A stretch of 64,000 bases of DNA from Streptomyces sp. TLI_053 (GCF_900105395.1 NZ_LT629775.1:4114001-4178000), one strand, 5' to 3'; positions 44,431-52,170 are shown, counted from the stretch's first letter. Notes: generated by a model from the letters alone, not told the origin. A program made the numbers and translations.

Positions 44431-45882
44431 TCAGACCCGGATGTCCGCGGCCCGTTCGCCGGTCGACAGCCCCAGCGCGCGCCGGATGTCCACGGCCAGC
44501 CTGCCGCTCTTGACGGAGAACGCGTGCGCCTTGCCCACCTCGCGCTCCAGCTCGGCGGGGTCCGCGGCCCTGGCCGCGGCGTCCCAGGCGTTGGCGGCGT
44601 CCAGCGTGACCGCGCCCAGCTCGATCAGCTTGCTCCTGGCGCCCTCCGGCCAGTCGATCCCGGTGGCGGACAGCTCGGCGACCTCCTTGCGGCAGGCCGC
44701 GGCCATCGCCTTCACCCACTGGTGGTAGTCGGCCGGCGCCTCGGCGACCTCCTGCTCCGGCTCGGCGTACAGGGCCTTGTTGTAACCGAGCACCGCGTCC
44801 AGGTAGGTGCGCTGGGCCTGGGTGAGCTTGGTCCGGTCGGTGCGGACGCTGCCGCTGTGCGCCTGCCGCTCGTCCTGGAAGGTGCAGGTCACCCGGCGGT
44901 CGCCGGTCATCCAGCCGCGGACGCTCGGGTAGTAGTAGTACCCGTCCACCCCCTCGGGGACCAGCCAGGAGTCGAACGCGTAGTCGTCGCGCACCGGGCC
45001 GCAGAGCTTCTCGGCGTTCCGGCCCATCTCGGCACCGCTGGGGTACTGGTCGTCCCGGCCCGTCGGAAGGACGACGGTGCCCGCGACCTCGGCGTGGTGC
45101 GGCGCGGTGCAGGGCACCACCCGGACCCAGTAGACGCCGGTGGACCCGGGGTCCCCGCTCAGCGGCGGCTGGTCGAAGCAGTCGCCGACCTGGAGGTCGT
45201 TGACGGACACCGAGCCCTTCGGCCCGTGCCGGGCGTCGCCGTACCGCTCCTCGTCGAAGCCGATCGCGGCCAGCCCGATGAACGCGATCAGGGAGACGAT
45301 CAGCGACAGGACGCCGACGACCAGGCCGGAGACCGCGAGGCCGCGGCCCTTCTCGTTGCGCCGGGGGATCTGGACCAGCGCGACCACCGCGAAGACCAGC
45401 GCCAGCGGCCACAGGCAGAACAGGGCGGTGACCAGCGAGGCGATCGCGAAGCCGTTGGTGCGGGTGGGGGCGGCCGGGTAGGGGAAACCGGGCTGGAAGC
45501 CGCTCTGGGCGGCGGGGGTGACGGCGGCCCAGCCGGTCGGCTGCGGCGCGGCCGGGCCGGGGACGGGCGGGCCGGGGACGGGCGGCGGCACGTCGGCGGG
45601 GGCCGCCCAGGGGTCGGCGGCGGACGGCGGCACCGGGCCGACGGCGGGGACGGGGGCGTCGGCCGGAGTGGGAGCGACGGGCGGAGCCGCCGGGGCGGGG
45701 GCCGTCCAGGGGGCGGGCTCGGGCGCGGGCTCGGCTGCGGGCTCGGGCGCGGGCTCGGCCGCGGGGGCGGGCGCGGCGACAGGCTCGGCCGCGAAGGCCG
45801 GCTCCGGCGCGGCGACCGGCCCCGGCTCGGGCGTGGGCGTGGGCGCCGGGACGACGGCAGCGTCGGACTCGGGCTTGGACAC
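44431..45882 (-). CDS. DUF4190 / septum-formation-family membrane protein
   Basis: The protein has 483 residues from the GTG at 45882, with GGGGGAG eight bases upstream. Residues 1-130 are a Pro/Ala/Glu repeat tract ('AAPEPAFAAEPVAAPAPAAEP'-like, imperfect). Two membrane helices of the DUF4190 type follow ('NGFAIASLVTALFCLWPLAL', 'GRGLAVSGLVVGVLSLIVSL'). The outer part has the septum-formation family core ('VGDCFDQPP', 'VVPCTAPHHAEVAG') with conserved Cys and then a helical C-terminus. Related proteins are linked to septation in actinomycetes by annotation only. A cell-envelope role is plausible. Confidence 0.82.
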   Translation of the reverse strand: MSKPESDAAVVPAPTPTPEPGPVAAPEPAFAAEPVAAPAPAAEPAPEPAAEPAPEPAPWTAPAPAAPPVAPTPADAPVPAVGPVPPSAADPWAAPADVPPPVPGPPVPGPAAPQPTGWAAVTPAAQSGFQPGFPYPAAPTRTNGFAIASLVTALFCLWPLALVFAVVALVQIPRRNEKGRGLAVSGLVVGVLSLIVSLIAFIGLAAIGFDEERYGDARHGPKGSVSVNDLQVGDCFDQPPLSGDPGSTGVYWVRVVPCTAPHHAEVAGTVVLPTGRDDQYPSGAEMGRNAEKLCGPVRDDYAFDSWLVPEGVDGYYYYPSVRGWMTGDRRVTCTFQDERQAHSGSVRTDRTKLTQAQRTYLDAVLGYNKALYAEPEQEVAEAPADYHQWVKAMAAACRKEVAELSATGIDWPEGARSKLIELGAVTLDAANAWDAAARAADPAELEREVGKAHAFSVKSGRLAVDIRRALGLSTGERAADIRV

Positions 45883-46082
45883 GTGCGGACTCCCCCGGCC
45901 CGCGGGCGGCGGGCGGCAACTCGGCAGGACGACCCGAGGTGCCCGCGGACGAAGCCCGGTGGCCCGTCGGGTACGGGAACAGGCGCGCGACTCTACCGGA
46001 TCCGGTGGAACACCCACCCGCGATTTCCCGCCCCACGAACGACCCCCGCACCGCACCGCCCGCGCCGGGTGCGGACCCGGCG

Positions 46083-46898
46083 TCAGCGCCGGGCCAGCAC
46101 CTCCCCGTGCAGCATCGCGAACCACCCGTCCCCGGCCGCCGCCCACTCCCGCCAGGCGGCCGCGATCCGGGCCAGTTCGGCCTCGTCCGCGAAGCCCTCG
46201 GCCAGCGCCGCCCGGGCGATGCCGGAGCCCGTGATGCGCTCGGCCCACATCCCGCCCCACCAGTCGCGCTGCTCGGGCGTCGCGTACGTCCAGGTGCTCG
46301 ACGTCGCGGTGATCTCGGTGAATCCGGCCTCCCGGGCCCAGGACAGCAGCCGCCGCCCGGCGTCCGGCTCGCCGCCGTTGTGCCGGGCGATCCGCTCGTA
46401 CAGCTCCAGCCAGCGGTCCAGCCCGGGCGCCTCCGGGTACCAGGTCATGCTGGCGTAGTCGACGTCCCGGACCGCGACCACGCCTCCCTCCGCGGTGACC
46501 CGGCGCAGCTCGCGCAGCGCCCCCACCGGGTCGGCCACGTGCTGCAGCACCTGATGGGCGTGCACCACGTCGAACTCCCCGTCCGGGTACGACAGCCGGT
46601 GCACGTCGGCGACCTCGAACACGACGTTGGACAGACCGCGGCCGGCCACGTACCGGGCGGCCTCCGCCAGCACGTCGGCGGAGGCGTCCGCGGCCACCAC
46701 CCGGCCGGTCGGGCCGACCAGCTCGGCCAGGTCGGCGGTGATGGTGCCCGGTCCGCAGCCGATGTCCAGCACCACCTGCCCGGGCCGCAGGTGCCCGCGC
46801 AGGTAGGCGGCGGAGTTGTCGACCGTCCGGGAGCGGTGCGAGCGCAGCACCGGCTCCTGGTGGCCATGGGTGTAGACGGCGTTCTTCGGTGCGGTCAT
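46083..46898 (-). CDS. Class I SAM-dependent methyltransferase (UbiE/COQ5-like)
   Basis: The protein has 271 residues from the ATG at 46898, which follows GGGGGAG; the longer frame to 47375 overlaps the divergent gene and is discarded. Motif I is 'VLDIGCGPGTITADLAELVG', followed by 'VAADASADVL' and 'FDVVHAHQVLQHVADPVGALRE'. The C-terminal half resembles small-molecule methyltransferases. The substrate is unknown. It is divergent from the RibD-like pair, with 169 bp between them that should hold both promoters. Confidence 0.88.
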   Translation of the reverse strand: MTAPKNAVYTHGHQEPVLRSHRSRTVDNSAAYLRGHLRPGQVVLDIGCGPGTITADLAELVGPTGRVVAADASADVLAEAARYVAGRGLSNVVFEVADVHRLSYPDGEFDVVHAHQVLQHVADPVGALRELRRVTAEGGVVAVRDVDYASMTWYPEAPGLDRWLELYERIARHNGGEPDAGRRLLSWAREAGFTEITATSSTWTYATPEQRDWWGGMWAERITGSGIARAALAEGFADEAELARIAAAWREWAAAGDGWFAMLHGEVLARR

Positions 46899-47067
46899 GG
46901 TGCTCCCCCTCGGGATCTGCCGTTCCTCGATGTCTCCGACGCTACTCCTCGTACCGCATCTCGAGAAGATTCGTCTCACATAGCGGTCGCGTGGCCGGAT
47001 CCGGGACACCCCGGCCCGTACCGTGGACGGCACACCCGAACCGCCCCACCGTGAAGGGCTCGCCACC

Positions 47068-47754
47068 ATGACCGGCCCCCGCCCCTTCGTCCTGCTGAGC
47101 GCCGCCATGTCCCTGGACGGCTTCCTCGACGACGCCTCGCCCGAGCGGCTGCTGCTCTCCGGAGCGGCCGACTTCGACCGGGTGGACGCCGAGCGGGCCG
47201 CCGCCGACGCCGTCCTGGTCGGCGGCAACACCCTGCGCGCGGACAACCCGCGACTGCTGGTCAACGACCCCGGGCGGCGGGCCGCCCGGACGGCGGCCGG
47301 GCGGCCCGCGTACCCGCTGAAGGTGACCCTCAGCGCGAGCGGCCGGCTGGACCGTTCGCTGCGGTTCTGGCACACCGGCGGCGAGCGGCTCGCCTACACC
47401 ACGGACGCCGGCGCCGCCGTGCTGCGCCCCGGGCTGGCCGGGCTGGCCGAGGTGGTCGCGCTCGGTCCGGCCGTGGACCTGGGCGCGGTGCTGGACGACC
47501 TCGGCGCGCGCGGGGTGCGGCGGCTGATGGTCGAGGGCGGCAGCGGGGTGCACACCCAGTTCCTGTCCCAGGGGCTGGCGGACGAGCTCCATCTGGTGGT
47601 GGCGCCGCTGCTGGTCGGGCAGCCGGGCGCGCCCCGGTTCGTCGGGGCGGCGGACTTCCCCGGCGGCCCCGGCCGTCGGATGCGGCTGCTGGAGGCCCGT
47701 ACGGTGGGCGATGTCGTCCTGCTCAGGTACGCCCCGAAGGAGCCCGCCCCGTGA
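47068..47754 (+). CDS. RibD C-terminal (reductase) domain protein
   Basis: The 228-residue protein starts at the ATG at 47068 with GAAGGG upstream. The RibD_C/dihydrofolate-reductase-like fold is shown by 'LLSAAMSLDGFLDD', 'AVLVGGNTLRADNPRL' (the family's nucleotide-contact loop), 'RRLMVEGGSGVHTQFL' and 'DELHLVVAPLLVG'. In RibD this domain reduces the ribosyl side chain of the deaminated pyrimidine using NADPH. Here it is a separate protein that precedes, and is coupled by a GTGA overlap to, the deaminase gene. Riboflavin synthesis or a related pathway is likely, but not proven. Confidence 0.85.
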   Translation: MTGPRPFVLLSAAMSLDGFLDDASPERLLLSGAADFDRVDAERAAADAVLVGGNTLRADNPRLLVNDPGRRAARTAAGRPAYPLKVTLSASGRLDRSLRFWHTGGERLAYTTDAGAAVLRPGLAGLAEVVALGPAVDLGAVLDDLGARGVRRLMVEGGSGVHTQFLSQGLADELHLVVAPLLVGQPGAPRFVGAADFPGGPGRRMRLLEARTVGDVVLLRYAPKEPAP

Positions 47755-48290
47755 CCGAGCCGCACCACGCCACCGAGCCCGGCCCCGCGGCCGGCGCCGC
47801 AGCCGAGCCGGACGCAGCCGCCGGGCCCGGCGCCGCAGCCGCGCCCGGCGCCGATCTCGCGTTCCTGCGCCGGGCGGTGGAGCTCTCCCGCCGCTGCCCG
47901 CCCTCGCGGACGGCGTTCTCGGTCGGCGCGGTGGTGGTCGCCGCCGACGGCACGGTGCTGGCCGAGGGCTTCAGCCGCGAGGTGGACGGCCACGACCACG
48001 CCGAGGAGGCCGCCCTCGCCAAGCTCCCGGCCGGCGACCCCCGACTGCGCGGCGCGACCGTCTACAGCTCGCTGGAGCCCTGCGGGCAGCGCGCCTCCCG
48101 TCCGGTGCCGTGTGCCGAACTGCTGATCGCGGCCGGCGTCCCCCGGGTGGTGGTGGCCTGGCGCGAGCCGTCCACCTTCGTCGCCGAGACCCGGGGCGCC
48201 GGGCTGCTGGAGACGGCCGGCGTCGAGGTGGTCGAGCTGCCGGAGCTGACCGAGGAGGCCCGCGCGGTCAACGCGCACCTGCTCGACTGA
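47751..48290 (+). CDS. Cytidine/deoxycytidylate-type deaminase (RibD N-terminal-like)
   Basis: The 179-residue protein starts at GTG in the GTGA overlap. The first 35 residues are Ala/Gly/Pro-rich. The zinc deaminase motifs are complete: 'DHAEEAAL' (His ligand and catalytic Glu) and 'SLEPCGQRASRPVPCAEL' (two Cys ligands). Together with the reductase encoded upstream it reproduces the two activities of RibD as separate chains in reversed gene order. It could instead act on another pyrimidine. No hairpin with a T-run follows; GGGGGATCTTTT at about 48308 is at best a weak terminator. Confidence 0.86.
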   Translation: MTEPHHATEPGPAAGAAAEPDAAAGPGAAAAPGADLAFLRRAVELSRRCPPSRTAFSVGAVVVAADGTVLAEGFSREVDGHDHAEEAALAKLPAGDPRLRGATVYSSLEPCGQRASRPVPCAELLIAAGVPRVVVAWREPSTFVAETRGAGLLETAGVEVVELPELTEEARAVNAHLLD

Positions 48291-48385
48291 GGCCCGGCGA
48301 CGGTCTCCGGGGGATCTTTTGTATCCTTGTTGAACAATCGGCTCGCGTTTTCGCGTGCCCCCTCACCCCCGGACGGAGCCGCCCC

Positions 48386-49039
48386 GTGCCCACGACCTTC
48401 ACCCCCCGCGCCCTGCTGCTGGACATGGACGGCACCCTGGTCGACTCGGACGCCGTGGTCGAACGCTGCTGGAGCGGCTGGGCCCGGGAGCACGGCCTCG
48501 ACCCGGCCGAGGTGCTGCGCACCGCCCACGGCCGCCAGGGCCACGCCACCATGGCCGTCCTGCTGCCCGACCGCCCGGTGGAGCTCAACCTCGCGGACAA
48601 CGAGCGGATGCTCGCCGCCGAACGGGCCGACACCGAGGGCGTCGTCCCGGTCCCCGGTGCCGCCGCCTTCCTCGCCGCCCTGGCCGGCCGGCCGCACGCC
48701 CTGGTGACCTCCGCCGACGCCCCGCTCGCCCGGGTCCGGATGGCGGCCGCCGGCCTCGAACTGCCGCGGGTCCTGATCACCGCCGAGTCCGTGGGCGCCA
48801 GCAAGCCCGACCCCGAGGGCTTCCTCAAGGGCGCCGCCGCACTCGGCTTCGCCCCCGGCGACTGCCTCGCCTTCGAGGACTCCGGGGCCGGCATCGCGGC
48901 CGCCCGGGCCGCCGGCGTCCCGGTCGTCGGCGTCGGGCCCCGCGCGGTCGGCCACCACCCCGCGGCGCACGCCGCCACCCTGGAGTCCGTCACCGTCGCC
49001 GCGGGCCCGGACGACACCCTCACCGTCACCGTCGCCTGA
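48386..49039 (+). CDS. HAD-superfamily sugar-phosphate-type phosphatase
   Basis: The protein has 217 residues from the GTG at 48386, with GGAG nine bases upstream. HAD motif I is 'LLLDMDGTLVDSD', motif II 'ALVTSAD', and motifs III/IV 'SKPDPEGFLKG' and 'CLAFEDSGAGIAAARAAG'. The cap lies between motifs I and II, as in the beta-phosphoglucomutase/GS1-like subgroup, whose members dephosphorylate small sugar phosphates. It lies 95 bp after the deaminase gene. The spacer (TTGTTGAACAAT at about 48325) is AT-richer and may hold its own promoter. Confidence 0.87.
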   Translation: MPTTFTPRALLLDMDGTLVDSDAVVERCWSGWAREHGLDPAEVLRTAHGRQGHATMAVLLPDRPVELNLADNERMLAAERADTEGVVPVPGAAAFLAALAGRPHALVTSADAPLARVRMAAAGLELPRVLITAESVGASKPDPEGFLKGAAALGFAPGDCLAFEDSGAGIAAARAAGVPVVGVGPRAVGHHPAAHAATLESVTVAAGPDDTLTVTVA

Positions 49040-49046
49040 CCTCGGC

Positions 49047-49080
49047 GGTGGGGCCGGTGCCGCCCGGCACCGGCCCCACC
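49047..49080. terminator. Bidirectional terminator between HAD and M20 genes
   Basis: A 15-bp perfect stem (GGTGGGGCCGGTGCC and its complement) with a GCCC loop starts eight bases after the HAD stop. Three copies of CGCCCCT (about 49084-49104) follow before the convergent M20 stop. Confidence 0.85.
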
Positions 49081-49108
49081 ACCCGCCCCTCGCCCCTCGC
49101 CCCTCGCT

Positions 49109-50452
49109 TCAGCGGCGGGCGCGGTCCGCCAGCCAGCCCGCCATCGCCCGCACCCCGACCCCGATCGCCCGCTCGTCCGGCTCGAAGGTCTCGTAGTGCG
49201 GGTAGCTCGTCTCGATCCCGGCCCCCGGGGTGCGCACCCCGAGGAAGGTGTACGTGCCCGGGACCCGCTCCAGGAACAGCGCGAAGTCCTCCCCGTTGAA
49301 CGGGAACGCGGTGCGGTTCACCGTGACCGCGCCGGCGCCGAACTCGCACCGCAGCCGCCGCGCCAGCGCGTTCGCCGCGTCCGCCGGGCAGAGCAGCGCC
49401 GGGAACGGGTCGCGCGGGTACGTGACCACCGCCCCCGGGTACGTCAGCGCCAGCCGGCGGATCTCCTCCCGCACCTCGGCGTCCCGCTCCGGCGGCCAGC
49501 ACCGGAACTTCGCCTCGACGACCGGGCGTCCCTCGGCGTCCGGGGCCGGCGCCACCCGCGCGCCGGTCACCAGGAACCGGGCCAGCGGTCCGTCCGGCGT
49601 CCGCACGTCCCGGACCATGGCCTCCAGGGCCGCGGGGTCCTGCGGCAGCGGCACCGTGCCGAGCGCGGTGATCGCGCCCGCCAGCCGGGCCGCCGCCGCG
49701 GCCGCGTCCGGCCCGCCGAGCGCGATGTTCACCCAGTCCTGGCCCGGGAGCCCGCTGCCCGGCGTCACGGCGAACCCGCCGACCGGGTAGGGGCCGGTGT
49801 GCAGCGCGTGGATCTCCTCGACCCCGGTCCGCTCCAGCCACCCCTGCGCGATCATCGCCCGGGCACCCACCAGGCCCTCCTCCCCCGGCTGGAAGAAGAA
49901 GACCACCGTGCCGCTCAACCGCTGCCGCAACCGGGCCAGCGTCAGCGCCACACCCACCCCGACCGCGGTGTGGATGTCGTGCCCGCAGGCGTGCGCCGCC
50001 GGGCGCCCCGGCCTGGGCGGCATGATCCCGTCGCCCGGCACCGCGTCCATGTCCGCCCGGTAGGCCACCGTCCGGCCCGGCCGCGCACCGCGCAGCACCG
50101 CGACCACGCCGTACCCGGGCGCCACCGTCCCGTCCGGCAGGGTGGCCCCGCCGACGCCGGTGGTCACCTCCAGCCCCGCCGCCCGCAGCCGCCGCGCGAC
50201 CTCCCCGGAGGCGTACGCCTCCGCGCCCGTGGTCTGCGGGTTGGCGTGCAGCGCCCGCCGCAGCGCGACCAGTTCACCGTCCAGCCGTGCCGCCGCGGCG
50301 TCCACCGCCGCCTGGTCGACCGGGTTCCGCCGCCCCACCGGCTCCGCCGAGGCCGCCGCCCCGGAGGCCATCACCACGGCCCCGGCCCCGGCCGCCGCCG
50401 CCCCACCGAGCACCGCCCGCCGACTCGGCCCGTAACCCGTCACGTTCTCCAT
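49109..50452 (-). CDS. Tat-exported M20 family amidohydrolase/peptidase
   Basis: The 447-residue protein has a Tat-type signal: 'SRRAVLGGAAAAGAGAVVMA' with twin Arg at residues 11-12. The enzyme body has M20D motifs: 'YRADMDAVPG', 'HACGHDIHTAVGVG' (metal-binding) and 'FFFQPGEEGLVGA' (catalytic Glu). This subgroup removes acyl or aminoacyl groups, for example hippurate or N-acyl amino acids, or indole conjugates. Export of a folded metalloenzyme fits Tat. The substrate is unknown. It converges on the HAD gene and is divergent from yefM. Confidence 0.9.
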   Translation of the reverse strand: MENVTGYGPSRRAVLGGAAAAGAGAVVMASGAAASAEPVGRRNPVDQAAVDAAAARLDGELVALRRALHANPQTTGAEAYASGEVARRLRAAGLEVTTGVGGATLPDGTVAPGYGVVAVLRGARPGRTVAYRADMDAVPGDGIMPPRPGRPAAHACGHDIHTAVGVGVALTLARLRQRLSGTVVFFFQPGEEGLVGARAMIAQGWLERTGVEEIHALHTGPYPVGGFAVTPGSGLPGQDWVNIALGGPDAAAAAARLAGAITALGTVPLPQDPAALEAMVRDVRTPDGPLARFLVTGARVAPAPDAEGRPVVEAKFRCWPPERDAEVREEIRRLALTYPGAVVTYPRDPFPALLCPADAANALARRLRCEFGAGAVTVNRTAFPFNGEDFALFLERVPGTYTFLGVRTPGAGIETSYPHYETFEPDERAIGVGVRAMAGWLADRARR

Positions 50453-50589
50453 CAGTCCCCCGTGATCCGATCGATGTGACAGTCAGTCAATCAGCCGACC
50501 ACATGCACCGGTCAAGACCCGGCAGCCCCATTGACAACACCGGACCCACCGGGTGAATCACGTGTCGTTGTCAGCCCTGAAGTCCGAAC

Positions 50590-50605
50590 GTACAATTTCT
50601 TGTAC
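50590..50605. promoter_or_regulatory. Palindromic operator of the yefM-yoeB operon
   Basis: GTACAA-TTTC-TTGTAC is a perfect 6+4+6 inverted repeat 18 bp upstream of the yefM start. YefM-type antitoxins are known to bind TGTACA-like palindromes in their own promoter, so it is a good autoregulation site. The AT-rich core may also be part of the promoter. Confidence 0.7.
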
Positions 50606-50623
50606 CTGACTGAGGAGGCAACC

Positions 50624-50881
50624 ATGAAGACGATGACCTACTCGGAGTCCCGCGCCCGCTACGCCGAGGTGCTCAACGCGGTGGTCGACGACCGCGAGGA
50701 GATAGTGATCACCCGCGCCGGCCGCGAGCCCGTCGTCATCGTCTCCCTGGAGGACTACCAGTCCCTCAAGGAGACCGCCTACCTGCTGCGCAGCCCCGCC
50801 AATGCGCGCCGCCTGCTGGCCGCCATCGACGAGCTGGAGAACGGCGGCGGGACGGTGCGCGAGCTGGCGGACCCGGAGTGA
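50624..50881 (+). CDS. yefM: Antitoxin YefM (Phd/YefM family)
   Basis: The 85-residue antitoxin starts at the ATG at 50624 with GAGGAGG upstream. The N-terminal DNA-binding/dimer part is 'MTYSESRARYAEVLNAVVDD' and 'ITRAGREPVVIVSLEDYQSL', both close to the family consensus. The C-terminal segment 'TAYLLRSPANARRLLAAIDEL' is the helix that wraps the toxin. It should neutralise YoeB and repress the operon, alone weakly and with toxin more strongly. The stop overlaps the yoeB start as GTGA. Confidence 0.93.
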   Translation: MKTMTYSESRARYAEVLNAVVDDREEIVITRAGREPVVIVSLEDYQSLKETAYLLRSPANARRLLAAIDELENGGGTVRELADPE

Positions 50882-51138
50882 AGATCACCTTCGCCCCCCA
50901 GGCCTGGGAGGACTACCTCTGGTGGCAGGCACAGGACCGCAAGATCCTCAAGCGCATCAACACTCTCATCGCCGATGTCGCGCGCAACGGCAACGAGGGG
51001 ATCGGGAAGCCCGAGCCGCTCAAACACGGCTTCCAGGGCTACTGGTCCCGCCGCATCAACGACGAGCACCGGCTCATCTACAAGGCCACCGAGGACGCGA
51101 TCCTCGTCGCCCAGTGCCGTTACCACTACGACAGCTGA
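50878..51138 (+). CDS. yoeB: Toxin YoeB, ribosome-dependent mRNA endonuclease
   Basis: The 86-residue protein starts at the GTG in the GTGA overlap. It keeps at the same positions the residues known for E. coli YoeB activity: Glu46, Arg65, His83 and Tyr84 ('CRYHYDS' end). Also typical are 'KPEPLKHGFQGYWSRRINDEHRLIYK'-region motifs. The toxin cleaves mRNA in the ribosomal A site when the antitoxin is degraded. All key residues are present, so it should be active. Confidence 0.94.
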   Translation: MKITFAPQAWEDYLWWQAQDRKILKRINTLIADVARNGNEGIGKPEPLKHGFQGYWSRRINDEHRLIYKATEDAILVAQCRYHYDS

Positions 51139-51187
51139 CCCGAACGACGCCGCCCGGCCCGCTTGCACAGCGGGCCGGGACCGCCGA

Positions 51188-51329
51188 TCAGTAGCGGTAC
51201 CGGGCCGCCAGAACCTTAATCGGTGAAGTCCTCCCGGCCCTCACGATCTCGATGGCGCCGTGGTCCTCATTGACCTTCTTGATCAACGGGATAGAGATCC
51301 CTGCGGGCCTCGCTCGCGGTGATGGACAC
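51188..51329 (-). pseudogene. Decayed YefM/YoeB-type toxin-antitoxin remnant (chimera with frameshift)
   Basis: On the minus strand, GTG at 51329 opens 'VSITASEARRDLYP', the usual start of a RelJ/YefM-type antitoxin, then stops after a shift. Removing one C from the CCCG at 51287-51290 restores the frame 'LIKKVNEDHGAIEIVRAG', still antitoxin-like. It ends abruptly with 'IKVLAARYRY' and TGA, which resembles the C-terminus of a YoeB toxin ('ILAARYHY' in many actinobacteria), with the catalytic His replaced by Arg. So the antitoxin 3' end and most of the toxin are deleted. AAGGGG lies before the GTG. The rest of the 383-bp gap around it is non-coding. Confidence 0.65.
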
Positions 51330-51486
51330 GGCACGTACCCCTTCGACCGACGAGTGGTACTGAACAACGTATCGCTCGATCGGGAGCCCGGGCCGAATCG
51401 GCGGCAGACCGAGGCCCCGGAGGCCGGACCGAGTCGACGCGGAAGCAGGAGGGGCCGGACCCCGTGAAGTCCGACCCTCCCGGCAT

Positions 51487-51496
51487 TGTGTACACA
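51487..51496. promoter_or_regulatory. Candidate operator of the Phd/RelE operon
   Basis: TGTGTACACA is a perfect 10-bp palindrome containing the TGTACA core used by YefM/Phd-type autoregulators. It lies 25 bp upstream of the antitoxin start; GACACTAGGTACTC between them may include a -10 region. Confidence 0.6.
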
Positions 51497-51521
51497 TGGG
51501 ACACTAGGTACTCTTGAGCGC

Positions 51522-51791
51522 ATGATGCAACCGCTGCCCATAGAGTCCATCCGCGACGTGCGTGCCCACCTCGCCGAGGTCGTGGAGCGCGCGGATCGCG
51601 ACGACGTGCCCACGGTGATCACACGCCGAGGCAAGGAGGTCGCCGCCGTCGTTTCCATCGAGGTGCTGCGCAAGTACCAGGAATGGGAGGAGCGCGAGAT
51701 CAACCGGATCATCGACGAGCGCATGGCCAACCCCGCACCCGGCGTCCCGATCGAGGACATCATGAGGGAAACGCTGGCGCGCAGTGAGTGA
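51522..51791 (+). CDS. Phd/YefM-type antitoxin of a RelE/ParE pair
   Basis: The antitoxin has 89 residues from the ATG at 51522 (the frame is open to 51486). The fold is shown by 'IESIRDVRAHLAEVVERADRDDVPTVITRRGKEVAAVVSIEVLRK'-type spacing, the Phd N-domain pattern. A long acidic, Arg-containing helix ('EWEEREINRIIDERM') and a tail are likely to bind the toxin. A 'GVPIEDIM' element follows. The antitoxin is unrelated in detail to YefM at 50624. Its stop lies within the toxin start region (eight-base overlap). Confidence 0.88.
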   Translation: MMQPLPIESIRDVRAHLAEVVERADRDDVPTVITRRGKEVAAVVSIEVLRKYQEWEEREINRIIDERMANPAPGVPIEDIMRETLARSE

Positions 51792-52047
51792 GTACCGGAC
51801 CGTCTTCCGCCCCGAGGCGCAGGCCGAACTCCGGAAGATCCCTCGCGACATGGCTCTGCGCATCCTGGCCAGGCTGACCGGGCTGGAGGCCGACCCCCTC
51901 GGCTTCACCACCACCGCGCTCGTCTCCCAGCCCGAGCGCCGCCGCCTGCGCGTCGGCGACTACCGCGTCGTCTACACGATCGACAACGGAGAGCTGGTGG
52001 TCTGGGTCGTTCACGTGGGACACCGGTCCACTGTCCACGACACCTGA
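51784..52047 (+). CDS. RelE/ParE-family toxin
   Basis: The 87-residue toxin starts at GTG (51784), overlapping the antitoxin gene. Family pattern: 'YRTVFRPEAQAELRKIPRDMALRILARLTGLEADP', then 'RRLRVGDYRVVYTIDNGELVVWVVHVGHR'. It has the Arg-rich strand 'ERRRLRVGDYRVVY' and a C-terminal 'VGHR' as in RelE proteins that cut mRNA on the ribosome. A ParE-like activity cannot be excluded by sequence. It looks intact. Confidence 0.9.
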   Translation: MSEYRTVFRPEAQAELRKIPRDMALRILARLTGLEADPLGFTTTALVSQPERRRLRVGDYRVVYTIDNGELVVWVVHVGHRSTVHDT

Positions 52048-52089
52048 TCACCACCGGCCGCACGCCGGGGGATCCAGCACAGCAACGGC

Positions 52090-52123
52090 GAAGGGGTCGG
52101 ACCCGGTCGGGCCCAACCCCTTC
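52090..52123. terminator. Bidirectional terminator between relE and ychF
   Basis: An 8-bp GAAGGGGT/ACCCCTTC stem continues inward with a second, imperfect GGACCCG/CGGGCCC stem. It sits between the convergent toxin gene and ychF. Confidence 0.7.
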
Positions 52124-52139
52124 TGAACTGCATGTCCGC

Positions 52140-52154
52140 CACGTCAGTGACGTG
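52140..52154. repeat. 15-bp palindrome near the ychF 3' end
   Basis: CACGTCA-G-TGACGTG is perfectly symmetric and lies 17 bp beyond the ychF stop. It is probably a second element of the terminator region rather than an operator, since it is downstream of both genes. Confidence 0.4.
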
Positions 52155-52170
52155 ACGCCGTGTCATCCGC

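Noticed and set aside
47023..47067. Upstream extension of the RibD reductase gene
   Set aside because: The ATG at 47068 has the Shine-Dalgarno sequence, and the extra residues do not resemble the family.
51252..51467. 71-codon plus-strand frame in the TA gap
   Set aside because: It is antisense to the decayed antitoxin/toxin sequence, and the meaningful similarity is on the minus strand.
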